This document shows, one piece after another, positions 54,426 to 62,991 of a stretch of DNA of 64,000 bases. The translations under genes were made by a program, and so were the position numbers. Every line of letters begins with the position of its first letter. Position 1 is the stretch's first letter. The notes below the pieces were generated by a model that did no database searches, had not been told where the DNA came from, and saw nothing but the letters and a program-made list of their open reading frames with translations. This DNA is from Paraburkholderia sp. (GTDB taxonomy: Bacteria > Pseudomonadota > Gammaproteobacteria > Burkholderiales > Burkholderiaceae): positions 23,730-87,729 of the forward strand of contig NZ_SCRP01000033.1 of assembly GCF_004298475.1 (NCBI RefSeq), written 5' to 3'.

Positions 54426-55124
54426 TCAGAATTCACCGGGGCCTAACTTCGGCACCACGACGCTAAACAGCCCCTCGCGGGAAATCCCGGTATAGAGCGG
54501 CGCATCGGGCGCGACGTGCCAGTCGCGCTCATCGTTGAATCTGGCCTGTGCGGGCTTGTTATGAATGACGAATACCACACGGTCCAGCCACTTCTGTTCG
54601 AAGTCCGCGCGCGACATGGCCCGGGTTCCCGTCGCCGGGTCGCCGATCAGCACGCGTCCGGCGCGCACGCCCTTGACGACCACGAAGTGGTGATAGCCAT
54701 GCTCGACGATCAGGACGATCGCCAGAGTATGGGTCTGCTCGAGCTTGTCGAGCGGCACTTCGTAGCCATCCGCCTGAAAGCCGCGCGACGCGAGAAAATT
54801 GCGGATATCGAGCAGCGAAAACCCTTCGCGGCGGATCTTTTGCTGATCGCCGTTCTGGAACATCGTGACGAACGCCTGCTGCTCGGTGACTGGATAGTCG
54901 TACTGATAAGTGAGCAGCGTCGCCACCGCCGCCGAGCCGCAACTGAAGTCGTACTGCTGTTTGACGGTCCACTTGAAGCGGGCTTCTTTCAGGCTCGTCA
55001 CGTGCAGGGCGTAGTACCCGCCGGCCGGATCGGTCACGTCGATGGGATCGGCGCGCGCCGCCGACGCGGCAAGCGTGCACGCGAAACCGCACGCGAGCGC
55101 AGCAGCCACGGCGAATCGCTTCAT
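54426..55124 (-). CDS. C39-family periplasmic cysteine peptidase (FapD-like)
   Basis: 232 residues. Signal peptide ends AARADP. Peptidase C39 domain: KQQYDFSCGSAA (Gln56/57 oxyanion, Cys62), HHFVVVKG (His146), IGDPATG (Asp162). No ABC-transporter domain, so a free periplasmic enzyme as in FapD. Lies between the two genes whose products carry a double-Gly motif: 4 bp after one and 8 bp before the other. Likely processes them. All catalytic residues are present. Confidence 0.85.
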   Translation of the reverse strand: MKRFAVAAALACGFACTLAASAARADPIDVTDPAGGYYALHVTSLKEARFKWTVKQQYDFSCGSAAVATLLTYQYDYPVTEQQAFVTMFQNGDQQKIRREGFSLLDIRNFLASRGFQADGYEVPLDKLEQTHTLAIVLIVEHGYHHFVVVKGVRAGRVLIGDPATGTRAMSRADFEQKWLDRVVFVIHNKPAQARFNDERDWHVAPDAPLYTGISREGLFSVVVPKLGPGEF

Positions 55125-55128
55125 GGCT

Positions 55129-55632
55129 TCAGTTCCCGAAGCGCACGTTGAGCACAGTCGCGTTCTGGATCAGCACGTTGGCGCCGGTATTCTGGATCAC
55201 CGTCGGCAGACCGCTCGAACTCGCGAACGAGCCTTCGGAGATCGTGTTGGAACCGGTCTCGACTCGCGTCGCGGAGTTGTTCGCCACTGCGCCGGTCAGA
55301 TAATTCTGGCCGATCAATACGTCGCCGCCGCGGTGCTCGTCGAGTTGATCCGTCGTCATCGCCACGCCGAATTCGTCTTGCTTCGGCGGCGCGGCGGCTG
55401 TCGTCCCGCTCGCGGGCGGCGTTGCCGCGGCGCTCGTTTCGGGCATCCCCGCAGGCACACTCGCAGGCACACCCGCAGGCGCGGCCGACGGGAGCGTAAA
55501 CAGGGATGCGGCAGGTTGCACGCCAACCTGCGCGGACGGCGTCTGCACCGCATCGTCCGCCTGCGCGCCGACACCGGGCAGTGCCAACGCGGTCGATACC
55601 AAGAGCAGCGAAATACTCCTTCGCGCTTGCAT
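55129..55632 (-). CDS. Exported protein with double-glycine motif, 167 aa
   Basis: Signal peptide (ends VGAQAD), Pro/Ala-rich linker, then AMTTDQLDEHRGG (91-103). After G102-G103 comes DVLIGQNYLTGAVANNSATR and a C-terminal segment with IQNTGANVLIQNATVLNV. Cleavage would give a 64-residue peptide. The tail motif resembles those of the glycine-rich proteins upstream. 198 bp after the second glycine-rich gene, 4 bp before the C39 peptidase gene. Confidence 0.72.
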   Translation of the reverse strand: MQARRSISLLLVSTALALPGVGAQADDAVQTPSAQVGVQPAASLFTLPSAAPAGVPASVPAGMPETSAAATPPASGTTAAAPPKQDEFGVAMTTDQLDEHRGGDVLIGQNYLTGAVANNSATRVETGSNTISEGSFASSSGLPTVIQNTGANVLIQNATVLNVRFGN

Positions 55633-55830
55633 GGGCCTCTCCTTTGCCTGTGCGCGCCATGAGCCGTCCGGTCACGGAATGGCGCAAAACGGGCACGTTC
55701 AGGACCTCGGTCTCGCGGAAGTGGATGGCTGAAACGTCACTGTCCGCCGGACCTCGGTGCGGTAGCCGCGAGGCGCACTGGCGTACGCCCCGCGGTGGAT
55801 CCCCCGGCATTCATGCATGACAAATCCGGC

Positions 55831-57066
55831 TCAGTGGCCGACGGTCAGGTTGGCCTGAACGGTGACGGCCTGTTGCGCAAGCGAAGCTGCACCGCTGTTC
55901 TGGCTCATGATCGAGATGCCCGCTGCCGACTGCGCCGCAGCCGTCATCGTGTTGCTCATATCGAACGTGCCAGCGTTCACTGTGTTGGTGCCGCCTGCTC
56001 CGCCAGCGCCACCGACTCCGCCGTTGCCCGTGCCGCCATTGCCCGTTGCACCTGCCGCGCCCGCTACGCCTGCTGCCCCAGCTGCACCCGTACCGCCGGT
56101 TGCGCTGCCGTTGCTCGCAGTCGTCGTTGCGCTGCCGTTGCTGCCGCTGCCGCCGGTGCCCGATCCGCCAGCACCGCCAGCGCCGCCCGTGGCCAGGGCT
56201 GCGCCGCCCGCGCCGCCCGTGCCGCTGCCGTTACCGCCGGAGGCCGTGGTCGTGCCGGTCGCCGCCGCGCCGCCCGCTGCCGTGGCAGCACCGCCTGCCC
56301 CGGCACCCGAGCCGCCCGCCCCGCCGCCACCGCCGGTACCGCCAGCGGAGATCGCGTCAGCGACGGACCCCGTGCCGGCCAGTGCACCGCCACCGTTACC
56401 GCCATGCCCGCCGTGGCCGCCGCTGCCGCCGTTGCCGCTGTTGCTGCCGCCGACGCCGATCGCGAAGCCGCCTGCCGCCCCGCTGCCCGCCACCGCCAGC
56501 CCGCCGGAGCCATGACCGTCACCGCCCTGCGTACCGCCTGCAGATGCGGTGCCGCCATCGCCGCCGGCACCACCCAAGCCGTTGCCGGCCGTGGCGCTGC
56601 CGTTCTTGACGCTACCGGCCTTGGCGCTGCCGTTCAGGGCTGTACCGCCGTTGCCGCCGTTGCCGCTGGCACCGGCGTTGCCGCCGTTGCCGCCGACACC
56701 CGCGCCACCGTAGCCCGCACCCGCCGCGCCAGCCGAACCGCCTGAAGCACTACCGAAGTTCGTAGCGACGTTGCCGATGTTCGTCACGCCAAGGTGACTG
56801 ACCGAGCCGTTCAGCTTGCTCAGTGCGACAGCCTTGCTGCTATTGAAGGAGTCCTGTTGCAGAGTCGCCCAGGAGGCCACTTCGTTGGCATTGCTGCCTG
56901 ATCCGGAAGCGGTCTGGGCATTCGACGCGCTGGCCGTCAGCGAATTGGCCCCGCTCTTCGAGTTCTGGTCGCAGGAACCCGTGTTGTCGCTGCAGGGGTT
57001 AGCCATCGCAAAGCTGCTGAAGCCTAATGCCAGCGCCGCAGCGGCCGCCATCAGAGTTCGTTGCAT
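55831..57066 (-). CDS. Glycine-rich exported protein B (fibre subunit candidate)
   Basis: 411 residues. Signal peptide ends FAMANP. Head with C25 and C32 (NPCSDNTGSCDQ), a region rich in Ser/Asn, then about 240 residues of GGxGG/GNGG/AGGAGG low-complexity repeat, and a conserved tail TFDMSNTMTAAAQSAAG followed by MSQNSGAASLAQQAVTVQAN. Paralogue of the gene upstream (15 bp away). Head and tail are conserved while the Gly domain varies. Likely secreted and assembled; PGRS-like composition. Not an enzyme. Confidence 0.78.
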   Translation of the reverse strand: MQRTLMAAAAALALGFSSFAMANPCSDNTGSCDQNSKSGANSLTASASNAQTASGSGSNANEVASWATLQQDSFNSSKAVALSKLNGSVSHLGVTNIGNVATNFGSASGGSAGAAGAGYGGAGVGGNGGNAGASGNGGNGGTALNGSAKAGSVKNGSATAGNGLGGAGGDGGTASAGGTQGGDGHGSGGLAVAGSGAAGGFAIGVGGSNSGNGGSGGHGGHGGNGGGALAGTGSVADAISAGGTGGGGGAGGSGAGAGGAATAAGGAAATGTTTASGGNGSGTGGAGGAALATGGAGGAGGSGTGGSGSNGSATTTASNGSATGGTGAAGAAGVAGAAGATGNGGTGNGGVGGAGGAGGTNTVNAGTFDMSNTMTAAAQSAAGISIMSQNSGAASLAQQAVTVQANLTVGH

Positions 57067-57081
57067 AAGACCTCCCGATGG

Positions 57082-58311
57082 CTAGTGGCCCACAGTCAGG
57101 TTCGCCTGCACCGTAACGGCCTGTTGCACGAGCGAAGCCGCGCCGCTGTTCTGGCTCATGACGACGATGCCCGCTGCCGACTGCGCAGCGCCCGTCATGG
57201 CGTTGGCCATGTCGAACGTGCCGGCGTTGACCGAGTTGGTACCGCCAGCGCCGCCTGCGCCACCGACCGCGCCGTTGCCGACGCCACCGTTGCCCACGCC
57301 GCCCGCGCCGCCTGCACCGCCCACTGCACCGCCTGCACCGACACCTGCCGTCGCGCTGCCGTTCGAGGCCACGCTCGCCGCGCCGCCGTTGGCCGCGCTG
57401 CCGCCCGTGCCCGCGCCGCCAGCCGCGCCTGCGCCAGCCGAAGCCGTCGCCGCACCGCCTGCACCGCCGCTGCCCGTGCCCGTGCCGCCCGTGCCGGAAG
57501 TCGAACCGGTCGTCGCCGCGCCGCCCGTGCCGCTGGCTGCGCCACCCGCGCCGCCGCCAGCCGCGCCGGCATTGCCTGCGCCGCCCGCACCGCCAGCCGA
57601 AGTCGACGTTGCAACCGACGTGTTGCCGGCACTCGCGCCGCCGCCTGCGCCACCGGCTCCGCCTGCTCCGCCGCTGCCGCCGTTGCCGCCGTTGTTGCCG
57701 CCACCCGCACCAGCGAAGCCGCCCAGCGCTACGCCAACGCCCGCGGCCCATCCGCCGTGACCGCTGCCGTTGCCACCCTGCGTGCCGCCAGCGTGTGCGT
57801 TGCCGCCGTTTCCGCCGTCGCCCGCGTAGCCCGAACCGGCCGTCGCGCTGCCGTTGGTGGACTTGCCGGCCGTGGCGCTGCCGTTCGTTGCGTTACCGCC
57901 CGAACCGCCCGCACCACCGGCGCCGCCATTGCCGCCGTTACCGCCGATGCCGATGCCGCCATAGCCCGCACCGCCAGCGCCACCCTTACCGCCTCTCGCG
58001 CTACCGTAGTTGGTCGCGTAATTGCCGATACCGGAAACACCAACGTTGGCGACGTAGCCGTCGAGCTTGCTCAACGCCACTACCCTCGTACTGTTGTTGG
58101 AGTCTTGCCAGACGCTCGCACCCGATGCGATTTCATTGGCGTTGCTGCCGCCTGCCGTTTGGGTGGAGGTTGCCGCGCTAGTCAGGGAGTTCGCTCCCGA
58201 CGTAGACGACTGATCACAAGCCTTGGAGTTGTCACTGCATGGATTTGCCATTGCGTACCCACTGAACCCCAGGGCCAGGGCTGCAGCGGTCGCCAGTATT
58301 GTCATTCGCAT
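57082..58311 (-). CDS. Glycine-rich exported protein A (fibre subunit candidate)
   Basis: 409 residues. Start MRMTILATAAALALG has GGAGG 5 bp upstream; the longer frame is not used. Signal peptide ends YAMANP; head with C25 and C32 (NPCSDNSKACDQ); Asn/Ser region with SKLDGYVANVGVSGIGNYAT; Gly-rich domain about 97-350; tail TFDMANAMTGAAQSAAG and MSQNSGAASLVQQAVTVQAN. First gene of the cluster, behind a candidate sigma-54 promoter (58373). Duplicate of the next gene. Confidence 0.8.
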   Translation of the reverse strand: MRMTILATAAALALGFSGYAMANPCSDNSKACDQSSTSGANSLTSAATSTQTAGGSNANEIASGASVWQDSNNSTRVVALSKLDGYVANVGVSGIGNYATNYGSARGGKGGAGGAGYGGIGIGGNGGNGGAGGAGGSGGNATNGSATAGKSTNGSATAGSGYAGDGGNGGNAHAGGTQGGNGSGHGGWAAGVGVALGGFAGAGGGNNGGNGGSGGAGGAGGAGGGASAGNTSVATSTSAGGAGGAGNAGAAGGGAGGAASGTGGAATTGSTSGTGGTGTGSGGAGGAATASAGAGAAGGAGTGGSAANGGAASVASNGSATAGVGAGGAVGGAGGAGGVGNGGVGNGAVGGAGGAGGTNSVNAGTFDMANAMTGAAQSAAGIVVMSQNSGAASLVQQAVTVQANLTVGH

Positions 58312-58372
58312 GGGATCCTCCTTGTTGATGAAGGGGCGGCTTGGCCAGATTGCGCCAATCCGGCTCGCTTCA

Positions 58373-58388
58373 CGCACAGGACATGCCA
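58373..58388 (-). promoter_or_regulatory. Candidate sigma-54 promoter
   Basis: On the minus strand TGGCATGTCCTGTGCG has GG and GC exactly 10 bp apart and matches TGGCAYRNNNNTTGCW except for one base in the TTGC and the last base. It lies about 64 bp upstream of gene A, on its strand. Confidence 0.5.
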
Positions 58389-58472
58389 TGCACTTACGTA
58401 CTTGAATTCACAAAGGAAAGCGGCGTTTCCGGCGGGTTCCGGAAAGCGCGCAGGATGCGTTACAGGCCTTTA

Positions 58473-58490
58473 TGTTTCAGGACTGAAACA
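58473..58490. promoter_or_regulatory. 18-bp palindrome upstream of sigma-54 site
   Basis: TGTTTCAG-GA-CTGAAACA, perfect 8-bp arms. It lies about 90 bp upstream of the candidate sigma-54 promoter, the usual distance for the activator site of an NtrC-type protein. Regulator unknown. Confidence 0.55.
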
Positions 58491-58980
58491 AATATATCAA
58501 TGCCGCACTGCTGCGCAGTGGGTGTGCATTCACAAAATTCTTTAAATTCAATTAATTATCTTTTTCATATGAAATAAAAACAGCTTCATGAAAAACGTTT
58601 CGCTTTTTTATCATTCTTTCAGGCAATTCAGCATCAATCTTGTCTGATTATAATTGTTATATAACAGAATGCCCCTCCCGCTACAGGCAATACGGCCCAG
58701 GAGTCATATAAACCGGGCTATCCTGCCGACCGGACGAGCGACCGTAAAACGTATCTTTTGCGATTTCGCATCGCCATCATGAATTCAAAATTCGACTGAA
58801 GATAGTACGTAAATAAACCTCAACTCCATCTCATTCTTCATGCCATTAAATTTAACACCAATGTGACAGCTAACGTCAATTCATTACGTGCGTACGCACA
58901 CAATAATTGCAAATATACAGACAAGGAAATGTTCAATAACCAGTTGCGCGATTAATCTTGTTATCGGAGCAGACCGGTTA

Positions 58981-59757
58981 TCAAACGTGGCGCAGGCGCT
59001 CGCCGGCCAGTTCGGCCTGCCAGTTGCCGACCATGGTGCTGGTCCAGTGCGGATCGTCATGCGGCAGATCGTGTCCGGCCGATGGATGCTGGTGGTGGCG
59101 CGCCTGCCACGCGGCGGCAAGGCTCGCCGAGCAGGCGGGGTTCACGAGCCGGTCCTGTCGCGACGACAGCAACAGCAACGGGCACGCAGGCGCACGCGGC
59201 GCGGCGCGAAATCGTGCCGCCGCAACGAGCTGGCGAAGCGCATTGCCGCGGCTGACCGGCGCGCTTTCCCGGATCGCCGTCCAGGCGGCGAGATCGGCAT
59301 CGAGCGATGCGCGGCGGTTGCAGGTGATGCGGTGAATCACGGTTTCCGCGGCAAGCGCGTCGCGCCAGCACACGGCCAGCCGGATCAGATCGGGCCAGCG
59401 CTGCGGGCGCAGCCGCTCCCACGCGTAACTGAAAGGCCGCATGCTCGTATTGATCAACACAAGTTGCGCGACCTCACGCGGATACGTCTGCGCCCAGGCC
59501 GTCGCCACCATGCCGCCGAGCGACATGGCCAGGATGCGGTACGGCGGCGGCGCCCCCTGCTGCAGGGCTGCGGCCCGCACGAACGCCACCATCTCCTCCA
59601 CCGAAAGCGGCGCGGGCAACGTTGCATGAACACCATTGCCCGGCAGGTCGAGCGTCAGCATCCGCCCGGCGGGCGCCGCGTCGCCGAGCAAATCCGGCAA
59701 GCGCCCCCAGTGCCGGCTTTCCCGTGTCAGCCCGCGCAGCAGGATCCATGTGCTCAT
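58981..59757 (-). CDS. Alpha/beta hydrolase
   Basis: 258 residues. MSTWILLRGLTRESRHWG opens as in single-domain alpha/beta hydrolases; nucleophile elbow ILAMSLGGMV, with Ala where the first Gly is usual, and late AGHDLPHDDP with the catalytic His. The start ATG at 59757 overlaps the stop of the M14 peptidase gene by 4 bp, so the two are coupled. Substrate unknown; a serine esterase or thioesterase acting with the peptidase is possible. Confidence 0.82.
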   Translation of the reverse strand: MSTWILLRGLTRESRHWGRLPDLLGDAAPAGRMLTLDLPGNGVHATLPAPLSVEEMVAFVRAAALQQGAPPPYRILAMSLGGMVATAWAQTYPREVAQLVLINTSMRPFSYAWERLRPQRWPDLIRLAVCWRDALAAETVIHRITCNRRASLDADLAAWTAIRESAPVSRGNALRQLVAAARFRAAPRAPACPLLLLSSRQDRLVNPACSASLAAAWQARHHQHPSAGHDLPHDDPHWTSTMVGNWQAELAGERLRHV

Positions 59758-60893
59758 ACGCGGGCCTTGTCCCCGTCCCGGTGATACCAGTGTTCGATTG
59801 CGCGGTGCAGCAACTGCTGACGGTCCTGCCCCTGCGGTAGCCAGCGCTGCGCGGAATACGCGGCGCGCGTGAGGAACTCCATCAGGTTTGCATGACGCCG
59901 CAGCACGCGCGCGGTGCGGTGCGCCTTCACGGGATTGAACATGCCCTGACGCGAAAAAATCTGCCTCGGGTTCTTCTTGATCCACAACCACGAGCCGAGT
60001 TCGAGCGTGAGCGGCAAGAACACGTTTTGCTCGGGCGCGTGATCGTAAGCGAAGTCCCACAGATCGCCGTGCAGCAGATATTGATGGCTCTGCGGCTCGA
60101 ACGTGTAGCCGTGGTGCGGATGCGCGTGCTCGAACATCTGCTTGAGCACGTACATCTCCGGCAGATGGCGCATGAGCTGGCGCGTGCGCGCGTAGGGAAA
60201 CCAGATGCTGTCGCTCCATCCGTAGCCCGAATGGCAGTCGAGTGCGAAGCTGAGCGGGCGGCTCGCCAGTTCTTCTTCGACAATCTTCAGCAGCGCCGCC
60301 GCCTCGATCTCCAGCGGCGCACCGCGCCGCCCGCGATACCACGGCAGCCACGGGCCGACACGCTGACCGCCCGCGAGAAACGGCACGTGCCCGTCGGCGT
60401 TCTGCGGCGCGTTGCGCATCAGGTCAATCCTGTTCGGATTCGCCCGCGTGGCGAGCCACATGCCGCCGGGGTTGACGATCGGGCAGCAATAAATCCGGAT
60501 TGATTCAAGGGTGTAGGCGAGAACCTCGTCCCACGCGAGCCGCTCGACGAGCGCCCGCATGTAGTCGAGCACGAGCTGCGAGCCGATACGCTCCAGTCCG
60601 TGAATGCCGCCGAATAACGCCACCGCAGGGGCCTGCGGGTCGGTCGAGCCGACCGATGCAACCAGGATCTCGAACTTGCGCCCTCGCACCTCGACCGTGG
60701 CCAGGCTGCGCGTGTCGAACCACCGCGCCCCCTCGTCAAGTAGCGTCTTCAGGTCCTCGTATTCCTCGAAGCTGTCGGGCAGAAAGCCAAGAGCCTGCAT
60801 GGAACGTTGCTCGCTCAAAGGAAGGGCCGCATTTGCGGTGACAGTGGGCCGCGCTTCCCGCCAATATAGCCCCTCCATATGACTGTCGTGCAT
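59754..60893 (-). CDS. M14 family zinc carboxypeptidase-like protein
   Basis: 379 residues from MHDSHMEGLY; the start is uncertain because no clear ribosome site is visible. Zinc ligands H98 and E101 in GGIHGLERIG and H221 in DCHSGYG; candidate general base E298 in LTLELGSW. So the peptidase site is intact. No signal peptide, so probably cytoplasmic; some M14 relatives deacylate succinylated amino acids or act on murein peptides. Coupled by overlap to the downstream hydrolase. Longer start (61028) reads Arg/Pro-rich and is disfavoured. Confidence 0.82.
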   Translation of the reverse strand: MHDSHMEGLYWREARPTVTANAALPLSEQRSMQALGFLPDSFEEYEDLKTLLDEGARWFDTRSLATVEVRGRKFEILVASVGSTDPQAPAVALFGGIHGLERIGSQLVLDYMRALVERLAWDEVLAYTLESIRIYCCPIVNPGGMWLATRANPNRIDLMRNAPQNADGHVPFLAGGQRVGPWLPWYRGRRGAPLEIEAAALLKIVEEELASRPLSFALDCHSGYGWSDSIWFPYARTRQLMRHLPEMYVLKQMFEHAHPHHGYTFEPQSHQYLLHGDLWDFAYDHAPEQNVFLPLTLELGSWLWIKKNPRQIFSRQGMFNPVKAHRTARVLRRHANLMEFLTRAAYSAQRWLPQGQDRQQLLHRAIEHWYHRDGDKARV

Positions 60894-61035
60894 CGGAAAT
60901 GCTGGCGGGTGCACCGGGATCCGACTATGCGCCGGCGTCGCCGGCCATGCGCTTTCGGCGACCGGTCGAGGGTCGAGGGTCGAGCGGCGCTCGCAGCCGC
61001 CGTCAGGTTCATGAAGTCGTCTAGACATTACAAAC

Positions 61036-61069
61036 CTTTCACCCAGCCGTCATAGTCGTTTTCTAGAAT
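61036..61069 (+). promoter_or_regulatory. Pho box and -10 element of phnCDE
   Basis: CTTTCAC-CCAG-CCGTCAT (61036-61053) matches two PhoB half-sites (6 of 7 each), 11 bp apart; 10 bp later is TAGAAT (61064-61069). This is the expected geometry for a PhoB-activated promoter and implies induction by phosphate starvation. Confidence 0.65.
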
Positions 61070-61125
61070 GGCCCGACTCAGCTACACAACGACTCCGCGT
61101 CTCACGCCCGACTCTCCTGATTAAT

Positions 61126-61986
61126 ATGGACGCCATACGAATCGAACGACTCTCAAAGACCTTTGCGAACGGCCGCAAAGCGCTCGACGATATCGACCTG
61201 CGTATCGGCACCGGCGAAATGGTGGCTCTGATCGGCGCTTCGGGATCGGGCAAATCCACGCTCCTGCGGCATGTCTCCGGTTTCATCGCCGCCGACCAGC
61301 AACCTTCGCATATCGAAATATTCGGCCGTCCCATTCAGAAAAACGGCCGCATCGTGCGCGAGGTGCGCAACATCCGCCGCGATGTCGGCTTCGTGTTCCA
61401 GCAGTTCAATCTCGTGCACCGGCTCACGGTGGAAACGAACGTGCTGATCGGCGCACTCGCGCGGCTGCCGCTGTGGTGCCGCCTGAGCGGATGCTTTCCG
61501 CGCAGCGAGCGCGAGCTGGCGTTCGCCGCGCTCGAGGAAGTCGGCATCAGCGACAAGGCGCGCGAACGCGCCGCGGATCTCTCGGGCGGCCAGCAGCAGC
61601 GCGCGGCCATCGCGCGCGTGCTCGTGCAGCACGCGCGCCTCATTCTCGCCGACGAACCGATCGCCTCGCTCGACCCCGAATCGTCGCGCCGCGTCATGGA
61701 CCTGCTCACGATGCTCAACCGCCAGCACCGGCTGACCGTGGTCGTATCGCTGCATCAGGTCGATATCGCCATGCAGTACTGCACGCGCACGGTCGCGCTG
61801 CGCGACGGCCGCATCGTCTACGACGGCCCGAGCGCGGCGCTCACGCCCGCGCTGCTGCAACAGCTTTACGGCAGCGCCGCGCGCGAACTGCTCGACCCTG
61901 CAGCACCTCCCGCGCCCGCGGCTTCCGCGGACGCCCACCGCTTCGCCGAACAGCCTCAACAGCCCGGACAACCCGAAGCAGCCTGA
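61126..61986 (+). CDS. phnC: Phosphonate ABC transporter ATP-binding protein
   Basis: 286 residues. Walker [10 protein letters not shown], signature LSGGQQQR, Walker B LILADEP, H-loop SLHQVD. The C-terminal 40 residues are a Pro/Ala/Gln-rich extension. Drives uptake of phosphonates or phosphite with PhnD and PhnE. Behind the Pho box. 30 bp to phnD. Confidence 0.93.
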   Translation: MDAIRIERLSKTFANGRKALDDIDLRIGTGEMVALIGASGSGKSTLLRHVSGFIAADQQPSHIEIFGRPIQKNGRIVREVRNIRRDVGFVFQQFNLVHRLTVETNVLIGALARLPLWCRLSGCFPRSERELAFAALEEVGISDKARERAADLSGGQQQRAAIARVLVQHARLILADEPIASLDPESSRRVMDLLTMLNRQHRLTVVVSLHQVDIAMQYCTRTVALRDGRIVYDGPSAALTPALLQQLYGSAARELLDPAAPPAPAASADAHRFAEQPQQPGQPEAA

Positions 61987-62016
61987 ACCAATTTCCCTCA
62001 ACGTGGACTTCAAGCC

Positions 62017-62991
62017 ATGAAACTGTTCCGCTCCCTGCTCGCGGCGAGCGCCGCGTGTCTCGCCTTTGCCGGCTCCGCAGCGCACGCCGAAGACCTGAAC
62101 TTCGGCATCATTTCGACGGATTCGTCGGCGGTGCTCAAAAAGGTCTGGCAACCGTTCATCGACGATCTCAACCGCAAGACCGGCCTGCAGGTCAAGCCGT
62201 TCTTCGCCACCGACTACGCCGGCATCATCGAAGCGATGCGCTTCAACAAGGTCCAGCTCGGCTACTTCGGCAACGCATCGGCGATGCAAGCCGTCGACCG
62301 CTCGAACGGCGAAGTCTTCGCGAAGGTGCTCTCCGCCAACGGCGACGCGGGCTACAAGTCTGTGCTGATCACCAACGTCAACAGCCGGTTCAAGACGCTC
62401 GACGACGTATTCAAGAATACGAAGAACGTGACGCTCGGCTACGGCGATCCGAACTCGACCTCAGGCACGCTGGTGCCGGGTTACTACCTGTTCGCGCAGC
62501 GCAACGTGGTAGTCAACGCGACGACCTTCAAGACCGTGCTGCCGGCGAATCACGAATCAAACCTGCTCGCCGTGGTCAACAACAAAATCGATATCGCCAC
62601 CAACAATACGATCACGCTCGACACGCTGGAGCACACGCATCCGGATCGCTTCAAGAAGGTGCGCGTGCTGTGGACCTCGCCGGTTATCCCGTCGGACCCG
62701 CTCGTGTACCGCAAGGATCTGCCTGAAGCGACGAAGCAGAAACTGCGCGACTTCTTCTACGGCTATGCGAAGACCGATCCGAACGAGAAGAAGATCATGG
62801 CCGACATCACGGGCTTTGCCGGCTTCGCACCCTCGACGGATGCGCAGTTGAACCCCGTCCGCCAGATCTCGCTGTTCAAGGACAAACAGAAGATCGAGGC
62901 CAATACGAGCCTGGCCGCCGACGACCGCAAGAACCAGCTCGCCGCCATCGACGCGAAGATCAGCGCGCTCGCCGCTGAATCGAAGCAATGA
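62017..62991 (+). CDS. phnD: Phosphonate-binding periplasmic protein
   Basis: 324 residues. Signal peptide ends [39 protein letters not shown] are typical PhnD motifs that contact the phosphonate group. Coupled to phnE by a 4-bp overlap. The exact ligand (2-aminoethylphosphonate or other) cannot be told. Confidence 0.94.
   Translation: MKLFRSLLAASAACLAFAGSAAHAEDLNFGIISTDSSAVLKKVWQPFIDDLNRKTGLQVKPFFATDYAGIIEAMRFNKVQLGYFGNASAMQAVDRSNGEVFAKVLSANGDAGYKSVLITNVNSRFKTLDDVFKNTKNVTLGYGDPNSTSGTLVPGYYLFAQRNVVVNATTFKTVLPANHESNLLAVVNNKIDIATNNTITLDTLEHTHPDRFKKVRVLWTSPVIPSDPLVYRKDLPEATKQKLRDFFYGYAKTDPNEKKIMADITGFAGFAPSTDAQLNPVRQISLFKDKQKIEANTSLAADDRKNQLAAIDAKISALAAESKQ

Larger units (their letters stand above)
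58312..58980. other. AT-rich intergenic region before the glycine-rich operon
   Basis: 669 bp without a supported gene. It holds the sigma-54-like site, the 18-bp palindrome at 58473, and a 16-bp word AAAACGTATCTTTTGC (58746-58761) that also occurs at 21072-21087. Long AT-rich control regions are usual for surface-fibre operons. Confidence 0.5.

Noticed and set aside
55831-58311. Possible mycobacterial PE-PGRS homology of the glycine-rich proteins
   Set aside because: Only composition is similar; there is no PE domain, and head, tail and gene context differ.
55795-58545. Long plus-strand frames (Ala/Arg/Cys-, Pro- or Arg-rich) opposite the glycine-rich genes
   Set aside because: Complement of GGC/GCC triplet repeats gives long frames by default; no signal peptide, ribosome site or conserved ends, unlike the minus-strand products.
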